From Streptomyces adustus (GTDB taxonomy: Bacteria; Actinomycetota; Actinomycetes; Streptomycetales; Streptomycetaceae): a stretch of DNA of 40,039 nucleotides. Below the pieces are notes generated by a model. The model searched no databases, was not told where the DNA came from, and saw only the letters and a program-made list of their open reading frames with translations. Below, in pieces: positions 1 through 8,295 of this stretch. Position 1 is the first letter of the stretch. Each line of letters starts with the position of its first letter. Location of the stretch: positions 1-40,039 of the forward strand of contig NZ_VJZD01000064.1 of NCBI RefSeq assembly GCF_009377175.1. The letters are read 5' to 3'. The translations under genes and the position numbers were made by a program.

Positions 1-48
1 GGTGGGGGGCGTGCGTGAGGTGCGCCAGGCCGGGGCCGGGGCACCCGG

Positions 49-708
49 TCAGGCTCGCAGGAACGCGAGGACCGCCAGTACCCTTCGATGGGTCTCGTCC
101 GTCTGCGGCAGGTCCAGCTTGCCGAGGATGCTGCCGATGTGCTTGCCGACGGCCGCCTCCGACACCACGAGTGCACGCGCGATCGACCCGTTCGACCTGC
201 CCTCCGCGATCAGAGCCAGGACCTCCCGCTCGCGCGGGGTGAGCCGTTGCAGCGGATCCCGGCGGCGGCGCAGCAACTGGCGTACGACCTCGGGGTCGAC
301 GACCGTGCCGCCGGCGGCGACCGCGCCCAGGGTGTCCATGAACTCCTCGACCTGGCCGACCCGGTCCTTGAGCAGGTAGCCGACCGCCGTCCCGTCCCCG
401 GAGTCCAGCAGTTCGGCGGCGTACGTCCGCTGCACGTACTGACTGAGGACCAGCACCGGCAGCCCCGGCCGCCGCTCCCGCAGCCGAACGGCGGCGTGCA
501 GCCCCTCGTCCTGGAACCCCGGGGGCATCCGGACGTCGGTCACGACGATGTCCGGGGCGTACTCCTCGACCGCGTCGACCAGCGCCACCGCGTCGCCGAC
601 CGCCGCGACCACCTCGTGTCCGCAGCGGTCGAGCAGTCCGACGAGCCCCTCCCGCAGCAACACACTGTCCTCCGCGAGCACTACGCGCAGCGGTCCGTCG
701 GCTCGCAA
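49..708 (-). CDS. LuxR/NarL-family response regulator
   Basis: DNA-binding response regulator of a two-component system, about 219 aa. The N-terminal receiver domain starts LRVVLAEDS (acidic pocket E13/D14); the phosphoacceptor is the Asp in DIVVTDVRMP (about D58) and the conserved Lys is in YLLKDR. The C-terminal LuxR-type helix-turn-helix contains LTPREREVLALIAEGRSNGSIA. The start is taken as TTG at 708, which gives a complete first beta strand; a GTG at 723 is the alternative. The start region overlaps the end of the upstream kinase gene by 28 nt, so the two are translationally coupled. The divergent ABC exporter at 2140 is the likely target, as is common for DesK-type pairs in Streptomyces. 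Family assignment is firm; the target is inferred from context. Confidence 0.93.
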   Translation of the reverse strand: MRADGPLRVVLAEDSVLLREGLVGLLDRCGHEVVAAVGDAVALVDAVEEYAPDIVVTDVRMPPGFQDEGLHAAVRLRERRPGLPVLVLSQYVQRTYAAELLDSGDGTAVGYLLKDRVGQVEEFMDTLGAVAAGGTVVDPEVVRQLLRRRRDPLQRLTPREREVLALIAEGRSNGSIARALVVSEAAVGKHIGSILGKLDLPQTDETHRRVLAVLAFLRA

Positions 709-1970
709 GGAAACTCCACACACAAGAGGGTCGGTCCGCCCGGTGGACTGGACAGGGAGAGTCTGCCATCGAGCACCGACACCCGGTCCGCCAGTCCGGT
801 CAGCCCGCTGCCGTTCCCGGCGACCGCGCCGCCCCGGCCGTCGTCGCGCACCCGCAGGAACAGGCGTCCGTCCCGGTGCTCCCCGGTCACCTCCGCGCGG
901 TGGGCGCCACTGTGCCTGGCGATGTTGGCGAGGGCCTCGCAGACGACGAAGTACGCGGCGCTCTCGACGGTCCGGGGCAGGCGGGCGGAGAGTTCCAGGC
1001 CGACGTCCACGGGCACCGCGGAACGGTCCGCCGCGTCGGCGACCGCCGCCGGGAGGCCGTAGTCCGACAGGACCTTGGGATGGATGCCGCGGACGAGTTC
1101 CCTCAGCTCCGCCAGCGCCTCGCCCGCCTGCTGATGGGCCTTGGTCAGTTGGTCGGCGAGCGGCCCCGGCGGTGCGTCCAGGCGGGCCAGCCCCAGCGTC
1201 ATGGTCAGTGCCACCAGCCGTTGCTGCGCCCCGTCGTGCAGATCGCGCTCGATGCGCCGGCGTTCCGCCTCGAAGGCGTCCACCAGCCGGACGCGGGAGC
1301 GCGTCAGCTCCACGACCCGCTCGCCCAGATCGCCCTCGCGCGGCGCGATCAGCAGCCGGGTCAGCTCCGCCCGGCCGCCGGCGACCGCGGCCAGGGCGTA
1401 GCCGCCCAGGAGGAGCAGGGCCAGCCCGAGGACGGCGAACCCGAAGGCGGCCGGCCAGCTGGTGACCGTCCAGACCTTGAGCACCTTGGTCTGCCGGCCC
1501 TCGCCGACGGTCGCCAGGAGCAGCGGGGTCGCGAGCACCGACAGGGGGACGAGCAGCCCGACCATGAGCACGAGGACGTCGACCGGCCACAGCACGACGG
1601 CGAACAGCAGCGCGTAGCCGAGCTCCCGCCAGGTGGCCCGTTCCCGCAGCCGCATGGTCAGCCAGGGCCACAGACCGCCCGCGGCGGGCGCCCGGTGGCG
1701 GCCGGTGACCGGGGCGCGGTCGATCAGCCGCAGCCGGTGCCGCTCCGCCCACGCCACCGGAATCCCGGCGAGGGCCACGCAGCCGAGCAGGGGGAGTCCC
1801 ACGAGTACGGGAGCGAGGGCACAGCCGGCCGCCGTCGTGCTCACGATCCCCGCCAAAGCGACCATCCCGGCCGGTATGCCGGTGAGCAGATAGGCGGCCG
1901 ACCGCCACGGCCAGGGCGAGAGCAGGAAGCCCGGTCCGGCCATGGCCTGCCATACGTTCCGAGGGCGCAT
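681..1970 (-). CDS. DesK-type sensor histidine kinase
   Basis: Membrane sensor kinase of about 429 aa that should phosphorylate the overlapping response regulator. The N-terminal half carries four or more hydrophobic segments (for example AYLLTGIPAGMVALAGIV and a later VDVLVLMVGLLVPLSVLA), matching the putative membrane sensor domain of actinobacterial DesK kinases. The HisKA_3 dimerisation helix is ERRRIERDLHDGAQQRL, with the phosphoacceptor His in DLHDG. The C-terminal HATPase_c domain has ANIARHSGA (N box), DDGRGG and GSGLTGLADRV (G boxes). The start is ATG at 1970; a second ATG lies at 1942 and the ribosome site is weak for both. The gene is transcribed away from the ABC exporter, sharing a 169-bp intergenic region with it. 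The sensed signal is unknown. Confidence 0.92.
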   Translation of the reverse strand: MRPRNVWQAMAGPGFLLSPWPWRSAAYLLTGIPAGMVALAGIVSTTAAGCALAPVLVGLPLLGCVALAGIPVAWAERHRLRLIDRAPVTGRHRAPAAGGLWPWLTMRLRERATWRELGYALLFAVVLWPVDVLVLMVGLLVPLSVLATPLLLATVGEGRQTKVLKVWTVTSWPAAFGFAVLGLALLLLGGYALAAVAGGRAELTRLLIAPREGDLGERVVELTRSRVRLVDAFEAERRRIERDLHDGAQQRLVALTMTLGLARLDAPPGPLADQLTKAHQQAGEALAELRELVRGIHPKVLSDYGLPAAVADAADRSAVPVDVGLELSARLPRTVESAAYFVVCEALANIARHSGAHRAEVTGEHRDGRLFLRVRDDGRGGAVAGNGSGLTGLADRVSVLDGRLSLSSPPGGPTLLCVEFPCEPTDRCA

Positions 1971-2026
1971 GCGATCACCGTAGAAGCTCCGGCCCGGCCG
2001 GTGCCATCGGCCCAGGCGGAGCTCCC

Positions 2027-2048
2027 GGGGTAGTGCCTGCCCTACCCC
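2027..2048. promoter_or_regulatory. Inverted repeat, candidate response-regulator operator
   Basis: A perfect 7-bp inverted repeat, GGGGTAG-N8-CTACCCC, lies between the divergent kinase and ABC exporter genes, about 90 bp before the exporter ATG. Its symmetry and placement fit an operator for the LuxR-type regulator encoded next door. Binding is inferred. Confidence 0.45.
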
Positions 2049-2139
2049 AGGTCTCGCCCCTGCCGCACTGCGCGGGCCTGCCGTCACACGGTTTCGTGGG
2101 GTCACCGAGCAGCACGGACACCGAGAACGGCGGGGACAG

Positions 2140-2877
2140 ATGAACGAGGACGCCATCCGACTGCACTCCGTCAGCAGGCGGTACGGGGCGGGGGACAGCG
2201 AGGTGACGGCGCTCGACCAGGTCTCGCTCGCCGTGCCGCAGGGCACGTTCACCGCCGTCATGGGTCCCTCCGGCTCGGGCAAGTCGACCCTGTTGCAGTG
2301 CGCCGCCGGGCTGGACCGCCCCACCTCGGGTTCGGTCGTCGTGGGCGGGACCGACCTGACGAGGTTGTCCGAGACCCGGCTGACCCTACTGCGCCGCGAA
2401 CGCATCGGGTTCGTGTTCCAGTCGTTCAACCTGCTGCCGTCCCTGACCGCCGAGCAGAACGTGGCGCTGCCCCTGCGGCTCGCCCGCCGCCGCCCGTCCC
2501 GGGCCCGGGTGCGGGAGGTGCTCGAACAGGTCGGCCTGGGGGACCGGGCGCGGCACCGGCCGACCGAGCTGTCCGGCGGCCAGCAACAGCGTGTCGCCCT
2601 GGCCCGGGCCCTGATCACCCGCCCCGAGGTGCTCTTCGGCGACGAGCCGACCGGCGCCCTCGACACGCACACCGGCCGTGAGGTGCTGAACCTGCTGCGC
2701 GCCATGGTCGACGCCGAGGGTCGCACGGTCGTCATGGTCACGCACGACCCGGTCGCCGCCTCGTACGCCGACCGCGTCGTCTTCCTCGTCGACGGACGGA
2801 TCGAGAGCGACCTGGCCGGGGCGCGCGCCGACGACATCGCCACCCGTATGACGAAGCTGGAGGCCGCACCGTGCTGA
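2140..2877 (+). CDS. ABC transporter ATP-binding protein (MacB/LolD type)
   Basis: Cytoplasmic ATPase of 245 aa that powers the FtsX-type permease encoded next. All motifs are present in order: Walker A GPSGSGKST, Q-loop FQSFNLLPSLTAEQN, signature LSGGQQQRVALARAL, Walker B VLFGDEPTGALD and the switch His in VTHD. Length and motif spellings match the LolD/MacB/FtsE subfamily, which works in lipoprotein or antimicrobial-peptide export and in resistance. The start is ATG after GGCGGGGACAG. The stop overlaps the permease GTG by 7 nt (GTGCTGA), indicating translational coupling. Control by the divergent two-component system is likely. The substrate cannot be read from sequence. Confidence 0.95.
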   Translation: MNEDAIRLHSVSRRYGAGDSEVTALDQVSLAVPQGTFTAVMGPSGSGKSTLLQCAAGLDRPTSGSVVVGGTDLTRLSETRLTLLRRERIGFVFQSFNLLPSLTAEQNVALPLRLARRRPSRARVREVLEQVGLGDRARHRPTELSGGQQQRVALARALITRPEVLFGDEPTGALDTHTGREVLNLLRAMVDAEGRTVVMVTHDPVAASYADRVVFLVDGRIESDLAGARADDIATRMTKLEAAPC

Positions 2878-5324
2878 CCGTCGCCCTGTGCACCCTGCGG
2901 AGCCGCTGGGTCACCTTCGTCGGCAGCTTCGTCGCCCTCGCGCTCGGCGTCGCGCTGACCACCGTGATGGGGCTGGCCCTCGCCTCGACGCTGCACGCGC
3001 CCGACCGTGCCCCGCAGCGGTTCGCCGCCGCGCCCGTCGTGGTGAAGGGGTCGGACACGCTGCGGGTGTCCACCCCGCACGGCGACCGGGTGCGCAGGCT
3101 CGACCGGCCGCGCGCCCTGCCCGCCGCCGTCCTCGTACGGCTGCGGCGGCTCGGCACCGTCGTCGAGGACCGGTCGTTCGCCGTACGGGCCCGGGGCGGA
3201 CCCGGCGACCTGGTGGGCCATCCCTGGTCCACCGCCGTCTTCGCCCCGTACGAGCTCGACGCCGGACGCGCGCCCACCGCGGACGACGAGGTCGTCGTCG
3301 GTGGCGCCTGGGCCCGGCCCGGCGAGCGCGTACGGACCGATCGCGGCACCGTGCGCGTGGTCGGCACCGTCGCCGGACACGGCTTCGAGAACGCCGTGTT
3401 CTACACCGACCGGCGCGCGGCCCGGATGTGCCCGACCAGCACCCAGGCGGTGGTGGACGTCGAGGCGTCGGCCGTGCGCACCGCGGTGGGCGGCACCGGT
3501 GCCCAGGTACTCACGGGCGACGCGCGCCGCTTGGCCGACGCCGACCCCGACCGGGACGGCGAGGCCCTCACCGCGACGAACGCCCTGTTCGGCACCGCCG
3601 GCGGGGTGACCGCCTTCGTGTCGGTGTTCGTGGTGGCGTCCACCTTCGCGTTCTCGGTCGCCCAACGGCGTCGCGAGTTCGGGCTGCTGCGCACGGCCGG
3701 GGCGACCCCGTGGCAGATCCGCCGGACGGTCTTTCTGGAGGCCCTCCTGGTCAGTGTGCTCGCCTCTGCCGCCGGCTGTCTGCTCGGCGGTCACGAGGCC
3801 CCCCGGCTGGCCGCCCGGGTGGTCGACGCGGGCCTGGCCCCGGACTGGTTCACCCTGGGCGACGCCGACTGGCCGTACGGCGCGGCCTTCGCGACCGGTC
3901 TGTTCGTCGCGCTGTCCGGCGTGACGGCCGCGTCCTGGCGCGCGGGCCGCACCGGTCCCGCCCAGGCGCTGCGCGAGGCCTCCGTCGACACCCGGACGAT
4001 GACCTGGGGCCGATGGGCGTCCGGCGCGGCCCTGCTGCTGACCGCCGCGGTGACCTGCGCCGTCGCCCTGCTCACCGACCCGGCCGACCTGTTGCACCGC
4101 AAGACCTACGTGAGCCGGCCGATGCTGCTGATCAGCGCGGTGGCGCTGCTCGCCCCGGCCGTGGTGCGCCCGCTGACCCGGCTGCTCGCCTGGCTCCCGG
4201 CCCGGCTGCCCGGCGCGGGCGGCATGCTCGTACGGGAGAACGCCGCCGCGGGCGTGCGCCGTACCGCCGCGATCGCCGCACCGGTCCTGGTGACGGTCGC
4301 CCTCACCGGTTCGCTCCTCGGGGCCACCGCCACCCTGGACCGGGCGAAGGCCGCCGAGATCGGGGAGCGCACGACCGCCGCCTTCGTCGTCGTCCCCGCG
4401 AGCGACGCGGGTTTCGACGCGACGACGCTGCGCAGGCTGCGCGGGGTGTCCGGGGCCGAGGTGTCCGCGACCTCCGCGAGCGCCGTGCACGTCCTGGAGG
4501 ACGGTGTGTCGCTCAGAAGGGACGAGGCCCGCGCCGCCGACCCCCAGCTGCTGGCCGCCACCACCGAACTGCCGGTCGTGGCCGGGAGCGTGCGCGCCCT
4601 CGACGACGACTCGATCGTCGTCGACGAGGAGTGGGAACGGCACACCGTGGGGCAGCGGGTGCGGATCTGGCTCGGTGACGGCACGCCCAGGACCCTGCGG
4701 ATCGTCGCGGTGCTGCGGCAGGGCACGGGCGGCGACGGCGTCTACGTCACCCCGCGCAACGCCCCGGGCGCGAGCGTCGACCGGGTCGACGTCGCCCTCG
4801 CGGACGGCGCCGACCCGGCCGCCGTGGCCGAAGGGCTGCGGACGGCGGTGCGCTCCTCGGACGGTCGGGTCCTCACCGGGTCGCAATGGGTGCGGGCGAG
4901 CCTCCCGAGGACCGACCGGACGACCCGGACCGGCCTCCTGCTGGTCCTCGGCATCGCCCTGCTCTACACCGGCGTCTCGCTGGCCAACACGATGGTCATG
5001 GCGACCTCCGATCGGGTCCGCGAGCTGGCCGTGCTGAGGCTCGCCGGAGCGACCCGGTGGCAGGTGCTGCGCCTGGTGGCGGCCGAGTCGCTGCTGGTCG
5101 TCGCGGTCGGCGCCGTGCTGGGACTGCTGGTCGCGGGCGTCGACCTGGCGGGCATGTGGGGCGCCCTGCGCGTGCTGTCGGTGCGGGCCACGGTCGAGCT
5201 TCCCTGGACGGCCCTCGGCCGGGCCGTCGGCGCGTGCGCGGCGCTCGCCGTGGTCGCGTCCGTCACCCCCGCCTGGATCGCGCTGCGCCGGGCGGCGGTG
5301 GGCCCTACGGGGGTCCGGCAGTGA
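2871..5324 (+). CDS. FtsX-like (MacB-type) ABC transporter permease
   Basis: Integral membrane protein of 817 aa, partner of the upstream ATPase. An N-terminal membrane helix (FVGSFVALALGVALTTVMGL) precedes an extracytoplasmic domain of about 200 aa. The first FtsX core has VFVVASTFAFSVAQRRREFG followed by LLRTAGATPWQIRRTVFLEA; a second extracytoplasmic stretch follows, and then a second FtsX core (LLYTGVSLANTMVMA, LRLAGATRWQVLRLVAAESL). The LLRTAGAT and LRLAGAT segments are the coupling-helix motifs of this family. This duplicated-FtsX layout is the usual actinobacterial form. The start is GTG at 2871, overlapping the ATPase gene. It ends facing the NB-ARC gene with a 63-nt gap that contains two 13-bp direct copies of TCGGGTGGTGACG (5346-5358, 5363-5375). 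Confidence 0.93.
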   Translation: MLTVALCTLRSRWVTFVGSFVALALGVALTTVMGLALASTLHAPDRAPQRFAAAPVVVKGSDTLRVSTPHGDRVRRLDRPRALPAAVLVRLRRLGTVVEDRSFAVRARGGPGDLVGHPWSTAVFAPYELDAGRAPTADDEVVVGGAWARPGERVRTDRGTVRVVGTVAGHGFENAVFYTDRRAARMCPTSTQAVVDVEASAVRTAVGGTGAQVLTGDARRLADADPDRDGEALTATNALFGTAGGVTAFVSVFVVASTFAFSVAQRRREFGLLRTAGATPWQIRRTVFLEALLVSVLASAAGCLLGGHEAPRLAARVVDAGLAPDWFTLGDADWPYGAAFATGLFVALSGVTAASWRAGRTGPAQALREASVDTRTMTWGRWASGAALLLTAAVTCAVALLTDPADLLHRKTYVSRPMLLISAVALLAPAVVRPLTRLLAWLPARLPGAGGMLVRENAAAGVRRTAAIAAPVLVTVALTGSLLGATATLDRAKAAEIGERTTAAFVVVPASDAGFDATTLRRLRGVSGAEVSATSASAVHVLEDGVSLRRDEARAADPQLLAATTELPVVAGSVRALDDDSIVVDEEWERHTVGQRVRIWLGDGTPRTLRIVAVLRQGTGGDGVYVTPRNAPGASVDRVDVALADGADPAAVAEGLRTAVRSSDGRVLTGSQWVRASLPRTDRTTRTGLLLVLGIALLYTGVSLANTMVMATSDRVRELAVLRLAGATRWQVLRLVAAESLLVVAVGAVLGLLVAGVDLAGMWGALRVLSVRATVELPWTALGRAVGACAALAVVASVTPAWIALRRAAVGPTGVRQ

Positions 5325-5387
5325 GGCCGCGCGGCGCCGAGTCCGTCGGGTGGTGACGGTCTTCGGGTGGTGACGATCGCGCGGGGT

Positions 5388-7664
5388 TCACTCGTGGTGT
5401 CCGTAGATCTCCGCCGTGATCCCGGCGCGGGCGCAGGCCTCGGCCGCGCGCTCGCGGGCCGTTGCCGCTTCGTCGTGCAAGCCCGCGGTCCGCAGGGCGA
5501 GAGCGAGGTTGTTCCAGGTCTGCCCGGTGGCGTACCAGTTGTCGTACTTCTCGCGGATGCGTACGGAGCCCCGTAGCGCGGTGAGGGCTTCGGCGGTCCG
5601 GCCGGATCGGTGCAAGGCGCAGCCGAGACTGTTGAGCGAGTCGCCGTACAGCACGTGGTCGGTGGTCCGGTGCAGGGCGCAGGCCTGCTCGAAGGCGGCG
5701 GCGGCCTCCGGGTGGCGGTCGGCGGCCGCCAGCGCGAGCCCGCAGTTGTGCCAGGCCCTGCCCTCGTGGGACGCGTACCCGGTGGCGCGGAAGCGGTCGC
5801 GGGCCCGCAGGTGATTGGCGAGGGACTGCTCGACACGGCCCGATCTGCGCTGTGCGAGGCCGAGGTTGTTCCACGCCCTGCCCTCGCCGGCCGCGTCCTC
5901 GATCAGGTGATACAGGCGGGCGGCGCGGTCGAGCGGTTCGAGCGCCTCGTCGGGGCGTTGCGCACGCAGCAGCGCGCCGCCCAGGTTGTTGCAGACGGTC
6001 GCCTCCGCCGACCGGTCCCGCAGCCGGTGCGCGATGTCCCGGGCGGTGCGGCTGACGGTGACCCAGTCCTCGAAGTAGCGGCGCCAGCGCAGATACTCGG
6101 CCAGGTGCAGGGCGATGCCGACGCAGAAGTCCGCGTCGTCCTCCGTGGGCCACTGAGGGGCGGCGACGAGGTTCGCCCGCTCGGTGTCGAACCAGGCCAG
6201 CGCGGCGGCCTGGTCGGCGAGCGTCCGGGGCAGCGGGTCGTGGGTACGGACCTGGAGGCGCCGGTCCGCGTCGGCGGCCAGGGCGTGGAAGTGACGCCGG
6301 GTGCGGGCCCGTGACTCCCGTCCGGCCGCGGCGAGCCGGGGGTCGCCGGCGGCGCGGGCGGCCGCGTAGTCGCGGACCAGGTCGTGGATGCGCCAGCGTT
6401 CCGGCAGGTCGTCCGCGAGCCGTTCCCCGGTGACGAGGTGGGCGGACGCCAGGTCGTCGAGCACGTCCAGCACCGCCGACTCGTCGAGCCCGGTGACGAC
6501 CGCCGCCGTGTCGGTGCCGTAGTCCACGCAGGGGACCTGGGCCAGCAGACAAAGCGCCCGTGCCCGGTCCGGTGCCAGGCGCCGTAAGGAGACCTCGAAG
6601 ACCGGCGCCAGGGCCAGCGTCCTGCCGTACTGGTCGACGCCCCGGCTGGAGAGGGCGTCGGTACGGTCGGCGCAGGTGCGCAACTCCTCGACGAGCGAGG
6701 CGACCGGGCGCCGCGGCCGACGGCGGCGCAGCAGGGCGGCGGCGATCTGGAGGGCGAGCGGCAGATGACCGCACAGACCGGTCAGTTCGTCCACGGACGA
6801 GGCCTCGCGCAGCGGCCGGTCGTCGTCCGGGTCGCGCAGCCGCAGCGCCCTGGCGACCAGCGCGGCGGAGTCGCCGGGGCTCATCGGTTCCAGGGGGAGT
6901 TCGCGGGCGGGCAGCGAGTCGTGCGACTCGCGGGACGTGAACAGGACCCGGTGCAGGTCGCTGCCCGGCAGCAGGGGCAGGAGCTGGGAGGGGTCGCACA
7001 CATTGTCCAGGAGCAGCAGCACCCGCTCCCCGCGGTCGGCGAGCCCGGCCAGCCGGCTGCGGTACACATTGCGGTACAGCGTGTACTGGTCGATCTCGTC
7101 GGCGGGCAGCTGGATGCCTCCGACGCCGAGGGCGTGCAGCAGCGAGGTGACGGCGTGCGCGGGTGTCACGGGGGTGTCGTCGTAGCCGGCGAGGTCGAGG
7201 AAGAGGGTGCCGCCGGTGAACCAGCCCCGCTTGCGCGCGAGGTGCGCGGCGCGCAGCGCGAGCGCCGTCTTGCCGATGCCGCCCAGCCCGGTCACGGCCC
7301 ACATGACCGGCGGGTCGGCGGGCGCCGACGCGTCGGGCGGACGCAGTCCGTCGAGCAGCACGGCGAGCTCCGCCTCCCGGCCCGCGAACCCCGCAGGGGC
7401 GGCCGGTAGGGCGGACAGCGCGCTGGGCACGGGAGGGGAGCAGCCGTTCACGATCACCTTGCCGGCCACGGGACCGTGGAACGTGCCGGACCGGAAGTCG
7501 ATGTGCTGCGGCTCGGATCCCCGGTCCTGCCCGCGCACTTGTTCGGGGCCTGGTCCGCGGTCCTGCCCCGGGTCACCGACGAGGTCACGGACGGGGCCGG
7601 GTGCCGGGGCGTGGCTGTGGCCGGGTGCCGGGTCCGGAGGGCGGTCCCCGTCTCGTGTCTCCAC
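5388..7664 (-). CDS. NB-ARC / tetratricopeptide STAND protein
   Basis: Predicted signal-transduction ATPase of about 758 aa. The N-terminus is short and disordered and contains the segment IDFRSGTFHGPVAG. The NB-ARC NTPase follows: Walker A GLGGIGKTAL (K about 132), Walker B VLLLLDNV, TSRE sensor region and the HLPLAL motif. The winged-helix linker has RWRIHDLVRDYAA. The C-terminal third is at least four TPR repeats with the GRAWNNLGLA signature (also GRAWHNCGLA, DSLNSLGCALHRSG, TWNNLALALRTAG). It resembles the ATPase-TPR half of AfsR/SARP regulators but has no N-terminal DNA-binding domain. The start is GTG at 7664, four bases after AGGAGG; an in-frame GTG at 7751 would add 29 residues. The ligand and effector are unknown. 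Confidence 0.88.
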   Translation of the reverse strand: METRDGDRPPDPAPGHSHAPAPGPVRDLVGDPGQDRGPGPEQVRGQDRGSEPQHIDFRSGTFHGPVAGKVIVNGCSPPVPSALSALPAAPAGFAGREAELAVLLDGLRPPDASAPADPPVMWAVTGLGGIGKTALALRAAHLARKRGWFTGGTLFLDLAGYDDTPVTPAHAVTSLLHALGVGGIQLPADEIDQYTLYRNVYRSRLAGLADRGERVLLLLDNVCDPSQLLPLLPGSDLHRVLFTSRESHDSLPARELPLEPMSPGDSAALVARALRLRDPDDDRPLREASSVDELTGLCGHLPLALQIAAALLRRRRPRRPVASLVEELRTCADRTDALSSRGVDQYGRTLALAPVFEVSLRRLAPDRARALCLLAQVPCVDYGTDTAAVVTGLDESAVLDVLDDLASAHLVTGERLADDLPERWRIHDLVRDYAAARAAGDPRLAAAGRESRARTRRHFHALAADADRRLQVRTHDPLPRTLADQAAALAWFDTERANLVAAPQWPTEDDADFCVGIALHLAEYLRWRRYFEDWVTVSRTARDIAHRLRDRSAEATVCNNLGGALLRAQRPDEALEPLDRAARLYHLIEDAAGEGRAWNNLGLAQRRSGRVEQSLANHLRARDRFRATGYASHEGRAWHNCGLALAAADRHPEAAAAFEQACALHRTTDHVLYGDSLNSLGCALHRSGRTAEALTALRGSVRIREKYDNWYATGQTWNNLALALRTAGLHDEAATARERAAEACARAGITAEIYGHHE

Positions 7665-7928
7665 CCGTCCTCCTGTGTGCACCCGCACCTTCCACCCGCG
7701 CCCGCCACCCCGATGAGCCGGGTCCGGCAGGCGCGCTCGGGAGCGATTCACGGTAGGGCATCACCGGACGCCCCCGGTGCGGAATCGGGCGATTCGCCTA
7801 CGAAGTCCCGGCGCGCCGCACGTCCGGGGCGGGAACGTGCCGGGAATGCCCCGGCAGGGTCCGCTGTTGTAGGCCTCGTGACTGGCATGCACCGATCAGT
7901 GGGTGCGATGCCGGTGAGAGGAGAGCCC

Positions 7929-8093
7929 ATGGCCCGCAACGAGGTCCGTCCCGTCGTGACGCTGAAGTCGACGGCCGGGACCGGAGTGACCTACGTGACG
8001 CGCAAGAACCGCCGCAACGATCCCGACCGGCTGGTCCTGCGCAAGTACGACCCGGTGGCGGGGGCGCACGTCCCCTTCCGCGAGGAGCGATGA
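7929..8093 (+). CDS. rpmG: 50S ribosomal protein L33, cysteine-free (zinc-independent) form
   Basis: Ribosomal protein bL33 of 54 aa, starting MARNEVRPVVTLKSTAGTG and ending HVPFREER. The core VTYVTRKNRRNDPDRLVLRKYDP is diagnostic. It contains no cysteine, so it is the C-minus paralogue that replaces the zinc-ribbon form when zinc is scarce. The start is ATG after GAGAGGAG. rpmJ, of the same C-minus type, follows 72 nt downstream, so the two probably form an alternative-ribosome operon. In actinobacteria such genes are usually repressed by Zur. I do not see a clear AT-rich Zur box upstream, so regulation here is uncertain. Confidence 0.95.
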   Translation: MARNEVRPVVTLKSTAGTGVTYVTRKNRRNDPDRLVLRKYDPVAGAHVPFREER

Positions 8094-8165
8094 CCACGGT
8101 CTTCGCTCCGGCGCGCCGCTGACCGCGGCCACCGACGCCCGACCGAACCGAAGGAGAACGCAGCC

Positions 8166-8288
8166 ATGAAGGTGCGTACGTCGTTGCGCGCGCTCAAGTC
8201 CAAGCCGGGGGCGCAGGTCGTCCGGCGACGGGGCGTGACGTTCGTCGTCAACAAGAAGAACCCCCGTTTCAAGGCCCGCCAGGGCTGA
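8166..8288 (+). CDS. rpmJ: 50S ribosomal protein L36, cysteine-free form
   Basis: Ribosomal protein bL36 of 40 aa: MKVRTSLRALKSKPGAQVV, an RRRG turn, then FVVNKKNPRFKARQG. The usual zinc-binding Cys/His residues are replaced (GAQVVRRRG where the zinc form has a Cys-rich loop), so this is the zinc-independent paralogue. The ribosome site is GAAGGAG, nine bases before the ATG. It follows rpmG on the same strand and probably shares its transcript. The stop is only 7 nt from the end of the convergent YoaK-family gene, and I see no terminator hairpin between them. Confidence 0.93.
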   Translation: MKVRTSLRALKSKPGAQVVRRRGVTFVVNKKNPRFKARQG

Positions 8289-8295
8289 CCCGGTC

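Noticed and set aside
1202..3760. Further GTCAGTG matches as damage promoters (for example near 1204 and 3750)
   Set aside because: They lie inside coding sequence and lack the TT start and the correctly spaced TAnnnT.
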